Assembly: GCA_023954195.1 (NCBI GenBank)
Contig: JAMLIK010000003.1
Location: 62,001-126,000, forward strand
Source: Xanthobacteraceae bacterium
GTDB lineage: Bacteria > Pseudomonadota > Alphaproteobacteria > Rhizobiales > Xanthobacteraceae
Reading direction: 5' to 3'
Length of the DNA: 64,000 bases
The notes beneath the pieces were generated by a model. The model searched no databases. It worked only from the letters and a program-made list of their open reading frames with translations, and was not told where the DNA came from. Below are positions 27,942-37,048 of this stretch, piece after piece (the stretch's first letter is position 1; every line of letters begins with the position of its first letter). A program made the position numbers and the translations under genes.

Positions 27942-28921
27942 GACGGCCTTCCATCGGTTCGGACGATCCTGACGGTCTGTTGCTTGTCGCCGCCACCAAG
28001 GCGCAGCTCGGCCGCGCCGAACAGGCGATCGACGATCAGGATGTTCCGATAGATGCGGCTGTTTGCGATCTGCGCCTCGCCGTCGGGGCCGATGACGAAG
28101 ATCGGCGGCATTTCGCCTTGCACGATACCGTGCGGGAATTCGACATAGACGCGCCTGCCGTCGTCATAGATTGCGATCGGCTTCCACGGCGGATTGTCAC
28201 CGGAGAGGCCGTAGCGATAGTTGCGTGCTGCTGCGGCAGGGATGACCGGCGTTGCCGGGACGCTCGCCCGCTGCCCGGCCGGCAGTTGCGGATAGGCCCA
28301 CGATACGGACGGCATGTAGGGTTTCGGGCCGGAGCGTAGCTCGAGCATGTAGGTGCGCCGGTCTGTCGTGATGACCAGATTGGTGGTGATGTCGGCGCGC
28401 GAGGGCTTCACCAGCACATGGACACGCCGCGTGTTGCCAGACCCGCTTTCGGTATCGCCGATGATCCAGCGCGCGGTATCGCCGGCGGCGATCGGTCCGG
28501 CGCCAGTCAGATTCTCGCCCGGCTCAAGCGCGATGTCGCTGATCTGGCCGGGTGCGGCATAGACCTGATAGAGCGCACCATCGCTCCAGGGATAAATCTG
28601 GATGGCGTTATAATAGCCTTCGCGGCGTGGCTGGACGCGGGCGGCGGCGTTGGCGCTTTCGACGCGCGCGGTCGGCGTGTTGGCCGCCGTTCCGCCGCGC
28701 GTCGGCGTCCAGGCCGGCGGGATATGCAGCGGCTTTGGCCGATCGGCGGTGACGGATGCGGGTACAGCCGGCAGCGGCGGCACGTCGGCGTCGTAGCTGA
28801 TCTGCGGCGGCTTTTGCGCCGTGGCGCAGCCTGCGAGCATCGAACCGGACAGCAGCAAAGCCGCGAGTGCGGATTTACGGAAAGGCGTGTTTGCGCTTTT
28901 GCAGATGGTCGTCCGGCTCAT
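27938..28921 (-). CDS. trbG: conjugal transfer protein TrbG (VirB9-like)
   Basis: 327 residues. Lipoprotein-type N-terminus with lipobox LAGC near residue 31, so it is probably anchored by lipid, as VirB7 is in other systems. The VirB9 domain has IYPWSDGALYQVYAAPGQIS, RRTYMLELRS, and YDDGRRVYVEFP with GPDGEAQIANSR. It forms the outer-membrane core complex with TrbI. Overlaps trbI and trbF by four bases each. Confidence 0.95.
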   Translation of the reverse strand: MSRTTICKSANTPFRKSALAALLLSGSMLAGCATAQKPPQISYDADVPPLPAVPASVTADRPKPLHIPPAWTPTRGGTAANTPTARVESANAAARVQPRREGYYNAIQIYPWSDGALYQVYAAPGQISDIALEPGENLTGAGPIAAGDTARWIIGDTESGSGNTRRVHVLVKPSRADITTNLVITTDRRTYMLELRSGPKPYMPSVSWAYPQLPAGQRASVPATPVIPAAAARNYRYGLSGDNPPWKPIAIYDDGRRVYVEFPHGIVQGEMPPIFVIGPDGEAQIANSRIYRNILIVDRLFGAAELRLGGGDKQQTVRIVRTDGRPS

Positions 28922-29607
28922 TGACTCATCTCCCGCGACCAGTTGACGGCGTTGACGTAGATTCCAAGCGGATTGGCCTTGAGGCGATCGGGGTCGCGTG
29001 GCGGCTGGATCACGATGGTCAGGATCGCGGTCCAGCGCTCGGTGGTGGAGAGCTGGCCGCTCTCGTAACGGCGTTCGGTCCAGGCGACACGGAAGCTATC
29101 CGGCGACGCACGAATGACGCTGGAGACATCGACGGCGATTTGCTGCTTGCCGACCTTGGCGAAGGGGTCGTTGGCGCGCGCATAGTCGTTGAGCGCCGCC
29201 GATCCGCGATCCGTCGTCCACTCGTAGGCGCGCAACCAGTTCTGCCGGACGATGACAGGATCGGCAGGGATCGAACGGACCTGCTCGATGAAGCGCGCGA
29301 GATGCCACGCCACTTGCGGATCAGTCGGCCGATAATCGGCCGTTGCTGGCGCGACGGCCTGCGCCTGGCCGAATTTATCGACCTGCACCACCCAGGGAAC
29401 GACGATCCCGCGCGCCGATTGCCAGACGAGCGCCGTGGCGAAGCCGGCCGAGAGGATCAGCGATCCGAAGGCCATAGTGCGCCAGTTGCGGGCCTGAACA
29501 CGGGCTGAGCCGATGCGCTCGTCCCAGACTTGCGCTGCACGCTGATAGGGCGTTTCCGGTTGAGGTGACTTGCCGTAATGCGTGGCGGGTCGTTTGAAGA
29601 AGCTCAT
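28918..29607 (-). CDS. trbF: conjugal transfer protein TrbF (VirB8-like)
   Basis: 229 residues. One membrane helix (about 45-70), then the periplasmic VirB8-type domain: VQVDKFGQAQAVAP, then the WHLARFIEQVRSIP helix and a C-terminal WTAILTIVIQPPRD strand. Assembly factor of the inner-membrane complex. Four-base overlaps with trbG and trbL. Confidence 0.95.
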   Translation of the reverse strand: MSFFKRPATHYGKSPQPETPYQRAAQVWDERIGSARVQARNWRTMAFGSLILSAGFATALVWQSARGIVVPWVVQVDKFGQAQAVAPATADYRPTDPQVAWHLARFIEQVRSIPADPVIVRQNWLRAYEWTTDRGSAALNDYARANDPFAKVGKQQIAVDVSSVIRASPDSFRVAWTERRYESGQLSTTERWTAILTIVIQPPRDPDRLKANPLGIYVNAVNWSREMSQ

Positions 29608-30983
29608 TTGCGATCGCTTTCGGAAAGATTGACGGAAGAGCCGGAACCATGGCTATCGCCGGAGCGGACGGCATGTGCGGTAGTCTGGACGGCATGACTC
29701 ATGTGTCCGCCGCGCCGCATACGTTGCGCCCAAGCCGGCGGAGTGTTCGGAGCGCTGGCCGATGCGCTGGCGGAGATGGAGGCGTCATTAGCGGCTGCCG
29801 CGCCGCCGCCGACCGTGCCCATGGTCGAGGAGCCGCCGGTCGCCGCGAACGAACCATTGGCACCGCCCACATAGCTTGATTTAACGCTGTCGGCGGCACG
29901 CGCGGCGGCGCGCTTAAGGGGCGAAACGGCTACGGAGCCGGCTGCGCGAGCAACACCGCCAAGTCCGGAAGCGACGCCGGCCGCGCCTGACTGCCCCAGC
30001 GAACCGAGCGTGTAAGCCGACGACGAGGCCCCTGCCGCGGCAGCGCCGCCACGCACTGCTGCCGCGCCGCCGGCAAGAGCTGCCGCTCCACCTCGCGCCG
30101 CCAGCATCGCACCGCCGCCAGTGGCAAGGGCAGCGCCTCCAACCGCAAGGCCGGTGCCGATGGCTGCACCGGCGCCGAGCTGCGGGCCGCCGGACACGAG
30201 GCCGTTGGCGATGCCGGGGCCGAAGATGCCGAGACCGAGGAGCGACAAGGCGGCAAGAACAATGGCCATCGCGTCGTCAACGGACGGCGTATTGCCCCCG
30301 AATCCTTGCGTGAACTGGCTAAACAGCGTCGAGCCGATACCGATGACGACGGCGAGCACCAGTACCTTGATGCCGGACGAGACGACGTTTCCCAGGACCC
30401 TTTCGGCCATGAAGGCAGTCTTGCCAAACAGGCCGAACGGGATCAGCACGAATCCGGCAAGCGTGGACAGCTTGAACTCGATCAGCGTCACGAAAAGCTG
30501 GATCGCCAGAATGAAGAAGGCGAGGATGACGAGCGCCCAAGCAAACAGCAGGCAGGCGATCTGGATCAGGTTCTCGAACACTGCGATCCAGCCCATCAAT
30601 GGCGAGATGGATTCGAGCAGCGGCCGCGCAGCATCGAGGCCGGTCTGCGCGACCTTGCCGGGGCGGAGCAGATCCTGCACGGTGAAGCCGGTGCCGCTCG
30701 CCTTCAGACCAAGGCCGGCGAAACTGTCGAAGATGATCTTCGCGAGATTGTTCCAGTTGGAAATGAGATAGGCGAAGACGCCGACGAACAGTGTCTTCTT
30801 CACCAATCGCGCCATGATGTCGTCGTCCGCGCCCCAGCTCCAGAACAGGGCCGCGAGCGTCACGTCGATGACGATCAGCGTGGTGGCGATGAAGCCGACT
30901 TCGCCGGACAACAGCCCGAAGCCGGAGTCGATGTATCGGGTGAATACCCCGAGGAAATTGTCGATGACGCCCGCGCCGCTCAT
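29604..30983 (-). CDS. trbL: conjugal transfer protein TrbL (VirB6-like)
   Basis: 459 residues. Seven or so membrane helices in residues 20-255, followed by an Ala/Gly/Ser-rich, low-complexity C-terminal half typical of TrbL. Forms the inner-membrane part of the translocation channel. The end overlaps the trbF start. The low-complexity tail is where homologues vary most. Confidence 0.93.
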   Translation of the reverse strand: MSGAGVIDNFLGVFTRYIDSGFGLLSGEVGFIATTLIVIDVTLAALFWSWGADDDIMARLVKKTLFVGVFAYLISNWNNLAKIIFDSFAGLGLKASGTGFTVQDLLRPGKVAQTGLDAARPLLESISPLMGWIAVFENLIQIACLLFAWALVILAFFILAIQLFVTLIEFKLSTLAGFVLIPFGLFGKTAFMAERVLGNVVSSGIKVLVLAVVIGIGSTLFSQFTQGFGGNTPSVDDAMAIVLAALSLLGLGIFGPGIANGLVSGGPQLGAGAAIGTGLAVGGAALATGGGAMLAARGGAAALAGGAAAVRGGAAAAGASSSAYTLGSLGQSGAAGVASGLGGVARAAGSVAVSPLKRAAARAADSVKSSYVGGANGSFAATGGSSTMGTVGGGAAAANDASISASASASAPNTPPAWAQRMRRGGHMSHAVQTTAHAVRSGDSHGSGSSVNLSESDRK

Positions 30984-30986
30984 GGT

Positions 30987-31274
30987 TCACCGCCTTTCGT
31001 TGGACGTCGGCGACGTGGATGCCGGCCTGTGGCCGAGGAATCTGTTGCGGGTTTCGGTCCAGACGCGCAGACATTCCGCGTCGCTCGCGGCCTGCTGGCC
31101 AAGCTCCTGGCACCGAAGCTGGCCCTCGCGCAGCGGATCGCGCTCGGGCTGGATCAGCCGTGGCGGCTGCTCTGCCGGTGCGTCGTCCTTGCGAGTAAGC
31201 TCGATCACCGTCATTGTGATGGCGGTCGCGACGAAGACGATCGCGCCGATCCGCGCCAGTAACTTGCCGTCCAT
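30987..31274 (-). CDS. putative entry-exclusion protein TrbK-alt
   Basis: 95 residues. One membrane helix near the start (LARIGAIVFVATAITMTVIE) and a periplasmic part with two conserved cysteines in RCQELGQQAASDAECLRVW. This position between trbJ and trbL and this cysteine spacing are those of the TrbK-alt family. In other elements TrbK blocks redundant transfer into cells already carrying the element. The ATG at 31274 is preferred over an in-frame extension that has no protein-like character. Confidence 0.85.
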   Translation of the reverse strand: MDGKLLARIGAIVFVATAITMTVIELTRKDDAPAEQPPRLIQPERDPLREGQLRCQELGQQAASDAECLRVWTETRNRFLGHRPASTSPTSNERR

Positions 31275-31284
31275 GCGCGCGCCC

Positions 31285-32040
31285 TCAGTTGCCGTTGAAC
31301 ATCTGCGCATTGCCAGGCTGGTAGCCCGAACCCGGCGTGAGGAAGCGGCGGCGTTGCTCGCGCCCCTGTTCGGCCGCGGTGGCACGCTCGGCCTCTGTCA
31401 GCGCGCTCGACCGGCCGTTAGCGGCGAGAAGCGCAACGAGATCGGAAAGCTGCTGCGACTGGAGCGCGAGGATCTGGTTGCCGGCCTGCGTTGCCTGCAG
31501 CGCGCCGGTCGCCCCCTGGCTCTGGGTGACGAGCGTCGACATTTGCGTGCGATTGCCGTCTATGTTGCCGACCACGCCGGCTTGCACGCGCATCGCGTCC
31601 TGCAAGCTACCGACCGTATTCTGCCAGCGGGTACGGGCATCGGCGACGAGTTGCTGATCGCTCGCCGACATCGCCACATTGCCGTATTGCTTTTGGAACG
31701 CCTGGTCGATCTGCTGCGCATTGAACGCGATGCCCTGGGCCTGACTTAGGAGCTGCTGGGTGCGCTGGACGTTCTGTTGAAGTTGCTGGAGCGCCGAATA
31801 CGGCAGGCTCGCGAGGTTGCGCGCCTGGTTGATGAGCATCTGTGCCTGATTTTGCAGGCTGGTGATCTGGTTGTTGATCTGCTGAAGAGCGCGCGCGGCG
31901 GTCAGCACGTTTTGCGCATAGTTCGACGGATCGAACACGATGAGCGCGTGTGCGGGCGTGACGAGGAAGGGCGAAATTATGATCGGCGCGGAAAGCAACG
32001 CGATGGCAAGCCGGCAGCTAAGGGACTGGCGCAGGGTCAT
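31285..32040 (-). CDS. trbJ: conjugal transfer protein TrbJ (VirB5-like)
   Basis: 251 residues. Signal peptide ending near AHA, then a start IVFDPSNYAQNVLTAARALQ and long Gln-rich amphipathic helices (coiled-coil-like) through most of the chain. TrbJ is the VirB5-type minor pilus/adhesin component. The ATG at 32040 overlaps the trbE stop (ATGA). Confidence 0.93.
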   Translation of the reverse strand: MTLRQSLSCRLAIALLSAPIIISPFLVTPAHALIVFDPSNYAQNVLTAARALQQINNQITSLQNQAQMLINQARNLASLPYSALQQLQQNVQRTQQLLSQAQGIAFNAQQIDQAFQKQYGNVAMSASDQQLVADARTRWQNTVGSLQDAMRVQAGVVGNIDGNRTQMSTLVTQSQGATGALQATQAGNQILALQSQQLSDLVALLAANGRSSALTEAERATAAEQGREQRRRFLTPGSGYQPGNAQMFNGN

Positions 32041-34475
32041 AAGGACGCCTCCTTGTTGATGAGGTTGGGAATGAGATCGACCGCCCAGCTCACATCGCGA
32101 GCGTTGAGCCATGCGGTGAGGAAACCATCGCGGCCGTGCTCGGCGACGATCTGCGCGATCAGCGTCTGGTCGGACTTGGACGACGCGGCACAGAGCGCGA
32201 GCCCGATATCGGACAGGCCCAGCTCGAACAGACGATTGCCGCGCCGCGACTGGCAGTAGTAGTCGCGCTTCGGCGTCGCCCTCGCCAGAATCTCAATCTG
32301 GCGGTCGTTCAAGCCAAACCGCCGATAAATCGAAGTAATCTGCGGCTCGATGGCGCGCTCGTTCGGCAACAGCAGCCGTGTCGGGCAGCTCTCGATGATG
32401 GCCGGCGCGATGGCGGAATTGTCGATGTCGGACAGCGACTGCGTGGCGAAAATGACGCTGGCGTTCTTCTTGCGCAGGGTTTTCAGCCATTCGCGGAGTT
32501 GGCCGGCGAACCCTTCGTCATCGAGGGCGAGCCAGCCCTCGTCGATGATGAGCAGCGTCGGGCGGCCGTCGAGGCGGTCGCCAATGCGATGGAACAGATA
32601 AGCGAGCACAGCAGGCGCCGCGCCGGTCCCGACGAGACCCTCGATCTCGAACGCTTGGCAACGCGAATTGCCGAGATGCTCGGATTCCGCGTCGAGCAGC
32701 CGGCCATAGGGACCGCCGACGCAATATGGGCGCAAAGCCTGCTTCAGGTCGTTCGACTGGAGCAGCACGGTGAGGCCGGTAATGGTGCGTTCCTCGACCG
32801 GCGCGGAGGCGAGCGAGGTCAATGTCGTCCAAAGATGCTCCTTCACCTCGGGCGTGATCGCGACGCCCTCGCGCATCAGGATCGCGACGATCCAGTCCGC
32901 CGCCCAGGCTCGCTCGTAAGTGTCATGGATGCGGGCAAGCGGCTGGAGCGCCACGGAAGCGTCGGAGCCTTCGGTCAGTCCGCCGCCGAGATCGTGCCAG
33001 TCGCCGCCCATGGCGAGGGCAGCCGCGCGGATCGAACCGCCGAAGTCGAAGGCGAACACCTGCGATCGGTCGTAGCGTCGGAACTGCAAAGCCATCAGCG
33101 CGAGCAGGACGGACTTGCCCGCGCCGGTCGGTCCGACGACGAGCGTGTGACCGACATCGCCGACATGGAGGGAAAACCGGAACGGAGTGCTTCCCTCGGT
33201 CCTGCCGTAAAGCAGCGGGGGTGCGCCGAAGTGCTCGTCGCGTTCCGGCCCCGCCCACATTGCGGAGAGCGGGATCATATGGGCGAGATTGAGCGTCGAG
33301 ATCGGCGGCTGGCGGACGTTGGCGTAAGCGTGCCCCGGTAGCGAGCCGAGCCAGGCATCGACTGCGTTCACCGACTCAATCATGGCGGTGAAATCACGAC
33401 CCTGGATCACCTTCTCGACGAGGCGCAGTTTCTCATCGGCAAGGCGAGGATCGGCATCCCAGACTGTGATCGTCGTGGTGACGTAGGCCATGCCTGCCAC
33501 ATCGGCGCCAAGTTCTTGCAGCGCGACGTCGGCGTCGGCCGCCTTGTTGGCGGCGTCGGTGTCCACGAGCACGGATTGCTCGTTGGTCATCACCTCTTTC
33601 AGGATGGCTGCGATCGACTTGCGCTTGGCGAACCATTGCCGCCTGATCTTCGTCAACAACCTGGTCGCCTCCAGCTTGTCGAGCAGAATCGCGCGCGTGC
33701 TCCAGCGATAGGGAAACGGCAGCCGGTTCAGCTCATCGAGCAGACCGGGCGTCGTCGTGGTGGGGAACCCGACGATGGTGAGGATGCGCAGATGCTGGTC
33801 GCCAAGGCGCGGCTCCAGGCCGCCGGTCAGCGGCTGGTCGGTCAGTAGCGCGTCGAGATAGATCGGCGTCTCCGGCACGCGGACGAGATGACGCTTCGTC
33901 GAAACGCAGGAATGCAGGTAGGTCAGTGTTTGCGCATCGTCGAGCCAGGCGCATTCGGGCATGAAGCCATCGAGCAGCGCCAGCACGCGGTCGGTGCGAT
34001 CGGTGAAGGCGCGCAGGATTTCATGGGGATCGACGCCTGAGCGTTCGCGTCCTTCGTAGAGCCAGGCTTCCGTGCGCGCCGCTTCCTCGGCCGGCGGCAA
34101 ATAGAGGAATGTGAGGAAGTAGCTCGACACGAAATGCGCGCCCGCTTCCTCGAAGTCGGCCTTGCGTTCGGCATCGACCAGAGCGGAAGCCGGATCGGGA
34201 AACCTGCTGTTCGGATAGGTCGCGGCTTCATGGCGCTGCGCCTCGACGAAGATACTCCAGCCCGAGCCGAGACGGCGGAAGGCGTTGTTGATGCGGCCGG
34301 CGACCGCGACCAGCTCGGCCGCCACGGCGGAATCCAGATCGGGACCGCGAAAGCGCGCCGTGCGCTGGAAGCTGCCGTCCTTGTTGAGGACGACGCCTTC
34401 AGAAACGAGCGCGACCCAGGGCAAATAGTCGGCAAGGCGAGAAGCGACGCGACGATATTCGGCAAGATTCATCAT
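32037..34475 (-). CDS. trbE: conjugal transfer ATPase TrbE (VirB4-like)
   Basis: 812 residues. N-terminal VirB4 domain, then a P-loop ATPase with Walker A GPTGAGKS at 448-455 and Walker B LLIIDEGW about residue 640, followed by the RKKNASVIFATQSLSD segment. It energises pilus assembly and transfer at the inner membrane. The first ATG (34475) has GAGGGAG eight bases upstream; a longer frame exists but is not protein-like. Confidence 0.95.
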   Translation of the reverse strand: MMNLAEYRRVASRLADYLPWVALVSEGVVLNKDGSFQRTARFRGPDLDSAVAAELVAVAGRINNAFRRLGSGWSIFVEAQRHEAATYPNSRFPDPASALVDAERKADFEEAGAHFVSSYFLTFLYLPPAEEAARTEAWLYEGRERSGVDPHEILRAFTDRTDRVLALLDGFMPECAWLDDAQTLTYLHSCVSTKRHLVRVPETPIYLDALLTDQPLTGGLEPRLGDQHLRILTIVGFPTTTTPGLLDELNRLPFPYRWSTRAILLDKLEATRLLTKIRRQWFAKRKSIAAILKEVMTNEQSVLVDTDAANKAADADVALQELGADVAGMAYVTTTITVWDADPRLADEKLRLVEKVIQGRDFTAMIESVNAVDAWLGSLPGHAYANVRQPPISTLNLAHMIPLSAMWAGPERDEHFGAPPLLYGRTEGSTPFRFSLHVGDVGHTLVVGPTGAGKSVLLALMALQFRRYDRSQVFAFDFGGSIRAAALAMGGDWHDLGGGLTEGSDASVALQPLARIHDTYERAWAADWIVAILMREGVAITPEVKEHLWTTLTSLASAPVEERTITGLTVLLQSNDLKQALRPYCVGGPYGRLLDAESEHLGNSRCQAFEIEGLVGTGAAPAVLAYLFHRIGDRLDGRPTLLIIDEGWLALDDEGFAGQLREWLKTLRKKNASVIFATQSLSDIDNSAIAPAIIESCPTRLLLPNERAIEPQITSIYRRFGLNDRQIEILARATPKRDYYCQSRRGNRLFELGLSDIGLALCAASSKSDQTLIAQIVAEHGRDGFLTAWLNARDVSWAVDLIPNLINKEASL

Positions 34476-34488
34476 GTGCGTGTCTCCC

Positions 34489-34770
34489 TCACACCGCCAG
34501 AAAAGCCGGGATGCGCAGATGCCTTCGCCCGACTTCCACGAACAGCGGATCGCGCTTCGCCGCCCAGACGGCGGCGAAGTGACCGATCGCCCAGATGACA
34601 AGGCCGACCAGCCAGAGGCGCAGGCCGAGGCCGACTGCGCCGGCGAGCGTGCTATTCATGATGGCGATACTTCTGGGAGCGCCGCCGAGCATGATGTGCT
34701 CGGTCAACGCCCGATGGACGGGAGCGGTAAATCCCGGCACGGCGTCGAGTTGTTCGAAAGCCACCGCCAT
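34489..34770 (-). CDS. trbD: conjugal transfer protein TrbD (VirB3-like)
   Basis: 93 residues with two adjacent membrane helices in the middle (GAVGLGLRLWLVGLVIWAIG) and the family start GFTAPVHRALTEHIMLGGAP. Start codon overlaps the trbC stop by one base (TGATG). Partner of TrbE at the inner membrane. Confidence 0.92.
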   Translation of the reverse strand: MAVAFEQLDAVPGFTAPVHRALTEHIMLGGAPRSIAIMNSTLAGAVGLGLRLWLVGLVIWAIGHFAAVWAAKRDPLFVEVGRRHLRIPAFLAV

Positions 34771-35102
34771 CAGACGAGCGCTCCGCCGCCGAACGAGAAG
34801 AACGACAGGAAGAAGCTCGACGCCGCGAAAGCGATCGACAGGCCGAACACGATCTGGATCAGGCGACGGAAGCCTCCGGACGAATCGCCGAACGCCAGCG
34901 TCAGGCCGGTGACGATGATGATGATGACGGCGACGATCTTGGCGACGGGTCCTTCGACCGACTGAAGGATCTTTTCCAGTGGCTGTTCCCACGGCATGGA
35001 CGAGCCGGAGGCTTGAGCGGCGGGCACAAGAACGAGGTTGACGTAGGTGAAAGCGGCGGCCGTCGTTATCAAACGGCGGACGCGCATCGTAGTGCGAATC
35101 AT
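34770..35102 (-). CDS. trbC: pilin TrbC (VirB2-like)
   Basis: 110 residues. Long signal peptide ending near AQA, then SGSSMPWEQPLEKILQSVEG and two hydrophobic segments (IVAVIIIIVTGLTLAFG and a Phe-rich C-terminal one). This is the usual layout of a conjugative pilin precursor; in TrbC systems the product is often cyclised by the TraF-type peptidase encoded at 42661. Overlaps trbB and trbD. Confidence 0.93.
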   Translation of the reverse strand: MIRTTMRVRRLITTAAAFTYVNLVLVPAAQASGSSMPWEQPLEKILQSVEGPVAKIVAVIIIIVTGLTLAFGDSSGGFRRLIQIVFGLSIAFAASSFFLSFFSFGGGALV

Positions 35103-36079
35103 TCGGATTCTCCTGTGTTCGGGGTGGCTGGAGTGATGCGGTAGTCGCCATCGGGACCGAGCCCGTCGACACGGGCCAGTTCGGCCAGCCGGCGCGCGGA
35201 GCCGCGACCTGAGAGGACGGCAACGAGGTCGACGGTCTCCGCGATCAGCGCACGCGGAACGGTGATGACGGCTTCCTGAATGAGCTGTTCGAGACGGCGC
35301 AGCGCGCCGATGCCGGTGCCGGCGTGAATCGTGCCGATGCCGCCGGGGTGTCCCGTCCCCCACGCTTTCAAGAGGTCGAGCGCTTCCGCGCCGCGTACCT
35401 CGCCGATCGGGATGCGGTCGGGGCGGAGGCGCAACGACGAGCGCACGAGATCGGAGAGTGTCGCGACGCCATCCTTCGTGCGCATCGCGACGAGGTTGGG
35501 CGCGGCGCATTGCAACTCGCGGGTGTCCTCGATGATAACGACGCGATCGGCGCCCTTCGCGACTTCGGCGAGCAGCGCGTTTGTCAGCGTGGTCTTCCCG
35601 GTCGAAGTGCCGCCGGCGACGAGGATGTTGGCGCGGGACGCGACGGCCGCGCGCAGGGTTTCCGCTTGATCGACGGTCATGATGCCGGCGGCAACATAGT
35701 CGTCGAGCGTGAACACCGCGACGGCCGGTTTGCGGATGGCGAAGGCGGGCGCTGCGACGACCGGGGGCAACAGACCCTCGAAGCGTTCGCCGGTCTCCGG
35801 CAGTTCGGCCGACACGCGCGGCGAGCGGGGATGGACCTCCGCCCCGACATGATGTGCGACCAGGCGGATGATGCGTTCGCCGTCGGCCGCCGACATCATC
35901 TCGCCGGTGTCGGCCAGCCCTTCGGACAGGCGGTCGATCCACAATCGCCCGTCCGGGTTCAGCATCACTTCGACGACGACAGGGTCTTCCAGAAACCGCG
36001 CGATCGCCGGTCCAAGCGCGGTGCGCAACATGCGCGCGCCGCGTGCGATCGCCTCCGGCTTATGGTGGTTGGAAGTCAT
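35099..36079 (-). CDS. trbB: conjugal transfer ATPase TrbB (VirB11-like)
   Basis: 326 residues. Walker A GGTSTGKT at 156-163, then ASP-box/Walker B region [12 protein letters not shown] and the His box [13 protein letters not shown] typical of VirB11 ATPases. A hexameric ATPase at the base of the secretion channel. First gene of the trb run; a hairpin just upstream carries its ribosome site in the loop. Confidence 0.95.
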   Translation of the reverse strand: MTSNHHKPEAIARGARMLRTALGPAIARFLEDPVVVEVMLNPDGRLWIDRLSEGLADTGEMMSAADGERIIRLVAHHVGAEVHPRSPRVSAELPETGERFEGLLPPVVAAPAFAIRKPAVAVFTLDDYVAAGIMTVDQAETLRAAVASRANILVAGGTSTGKTTLTNALLAEVAKGADRVVIIEDTRELQCAAPNLVAMRTKDGVATLSDLVRSSLRLRPDRIPIGEVRGAEALDLLKAWGTGHPGGIGTIHAGTGIGALRRLEQLIQEAVITVPRALIAETVDLVAVLSGRGSARRLAELARVDGLGPDGDYRITPATPNTGESE

Positions 36080-36083
36080 ACCC

Positions 36084-36103
36084 GCCCCGTTTCCTCACGG
36101 GGC
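36084..36103 (-). promoter_or_regulatory. hairpin carrying the trbB ribosome site
   Basis: On the minus strand: GCCCCGT, loop GAGGAA, ACGGGGC, then four bases and the trbB ATG. The 7-bp stem is perfect and GC-rich, and the only good Shine-Dalgarno sequence (GAGGA) is in its loop. This could tune trbB translation. Confidence 0.5.
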
Positions 36104-36323
36104 GCAACAGACAGGTCCCCGGATGGGGATGACTAAAAGAGACTCAAGTCGGGTTCGTTCAACAAGTTTCGGTCGTAGTAGCAGCGTAGCGTGCAAATAC
36201 AGGAGAACGGCGGTATCGCCTGCGCCCGCGGGTCTTCGTGTGAGCGGATGGATTTCGAATCAGCGACCTGCGCGGATCTGGACTTTGTCGACAGATGGCC
36301 GAGCAACTGCGTTGCTGCGAGCA

Positions 36324-36731
36324 TCAATCCTTGGTCCAATCCTCCAGCCGCAATCCGGCGACGCGCTCGAACTCGGCGGTGTTGTTGGTGACGAGCGGCA
36401 GGCCGCGCGCCATCGCTTGACCGGCGATCAGGACGTCATAGGGGCCGACCGGCGTGCCGCGCCGCGCAAGCTCCGCCCTGATCTCGCCGGCCGCCCGCGC
36501 ATCCTCACGCTCGAGATCGAGAATTTCGAGATCCGTAAAGAGCAGCCGAAGTGTTTCGAGGTTGAAGTCCACTCTCTGGCTGCGATAGGCGCCGAAGTAG
36601 AGTTCATGGGCGACCACGGAAGAAACCGCGAGCGCGCCAGGCTCGCAGGATTCAACCTTGCGCAAGAGCGCCTCCGACCGGCGCGTCACCAACGCGATGA
36701 CAGCATTGGTGTCGAGAAGCCATGTCGTCAT
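36324..36731 (-). CDS. vapC: VapC-type PIN-domain toxin
   Basis: 135 residues, a complete PIN domain. Acidic metal-binding residues are visible: Asp7 (LLDTNAVIAL), Glu43 (VVAHELYFG) and Asp99 (GPYDVLIAGQA). It should be an Mg-dependent RNase that is held inactive by VapB. It lies inside the conjugation cluster, where such modules stabilise the element. Overlaps vapB by four bases. Confidence 0.93.
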   Translation of the reverse strand: MTTWLLDTNAVIALVTRRSEALLRKVESCEPGALAVSSVVAHELYFGAYRSQRVDFNLETLRLLFTDLEILDLEREDARAAGEIRAELARRGTPVGPYDVLIAGQAMARGLPLVTNNTAEFERVAGLRLEDWTKD

Positions 36732-36988
36732 GGAAACGCCCGGTCGAGATCGGGACGCTTCTGCTCGTCAGGCTGCTCCCGGCCTTCGGCCATGAAATCC
36801 GCGCTAAAGCCGCGCTCGACGGCCGCCCGCAGCGACGCCCAGCGTCCGGAGGCATCCGGCCGCGGACGCAGGATCACGGCGTCACCCTCGCGTGAGACTT
36901 CGACCTCATCGACGGTGAAACGAAAATCCTTCGGCAACCGCACGGCCTGAGAGTTGCCGGACTGGAAAACCTTGGCGATGTGGGGCAC
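36728..36988 (-). CDS. vapB: VapB-type antitoxin (AbrB/SpoVT fold)
   Basis: 86 residues. AbrB-like N-terminal DNA-binding domain (AKVFQSGNSQAVRLPKDFRF) and a C-terminal toxin-binding part. Starts at a GTG (36988) with GGGAGG five bases upstream. Two palindromes lie just upstream and are likely its operator. Confidence 0.93.
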   Translation of the reverse strand: MPHIAKVFQSGNSQAVRLPKDFRFTVDEVEVSREGDAVILRPRPDASGRWASLRAAVERGFSADFMAEGREQPDEQKRPDLDRAFP

Positions 36989-36996
36989 GGCAACCT

Positions 36997-37021
36997 CCCG
37001 TAGATACGGGACTGTATATAC
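36997..37021 (-). promoter_or_regulatory. vapBC promoter/operator palindromes
   Basis: CCCGTA-GA-TACGGG (36997-37010) is a perfect inverted repeat with a 2-base centre; it overlaps the ribosome-site region. GTATATAC (37014-37021) is a second perfect palindrome containing a TATATA that could be the -10 box. AbrB-type antitoxins bind such palindromes. Confidence 0.5.
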
Positions 37022-37048
37022 GCCTTAACCCCGATCCCTACAAGGCCG

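Noticed and set aside
34489-35223. Long frame extending TrbD upstream
   Set aside because: The extension is an out-of-frame reading of trbC and trbB; TrbD starts at 34770.
36133-36339. 68-codon frame between trbB and vapC
   Set aside because: Overlaps vapC, no ribosome site, composition not protein-like.
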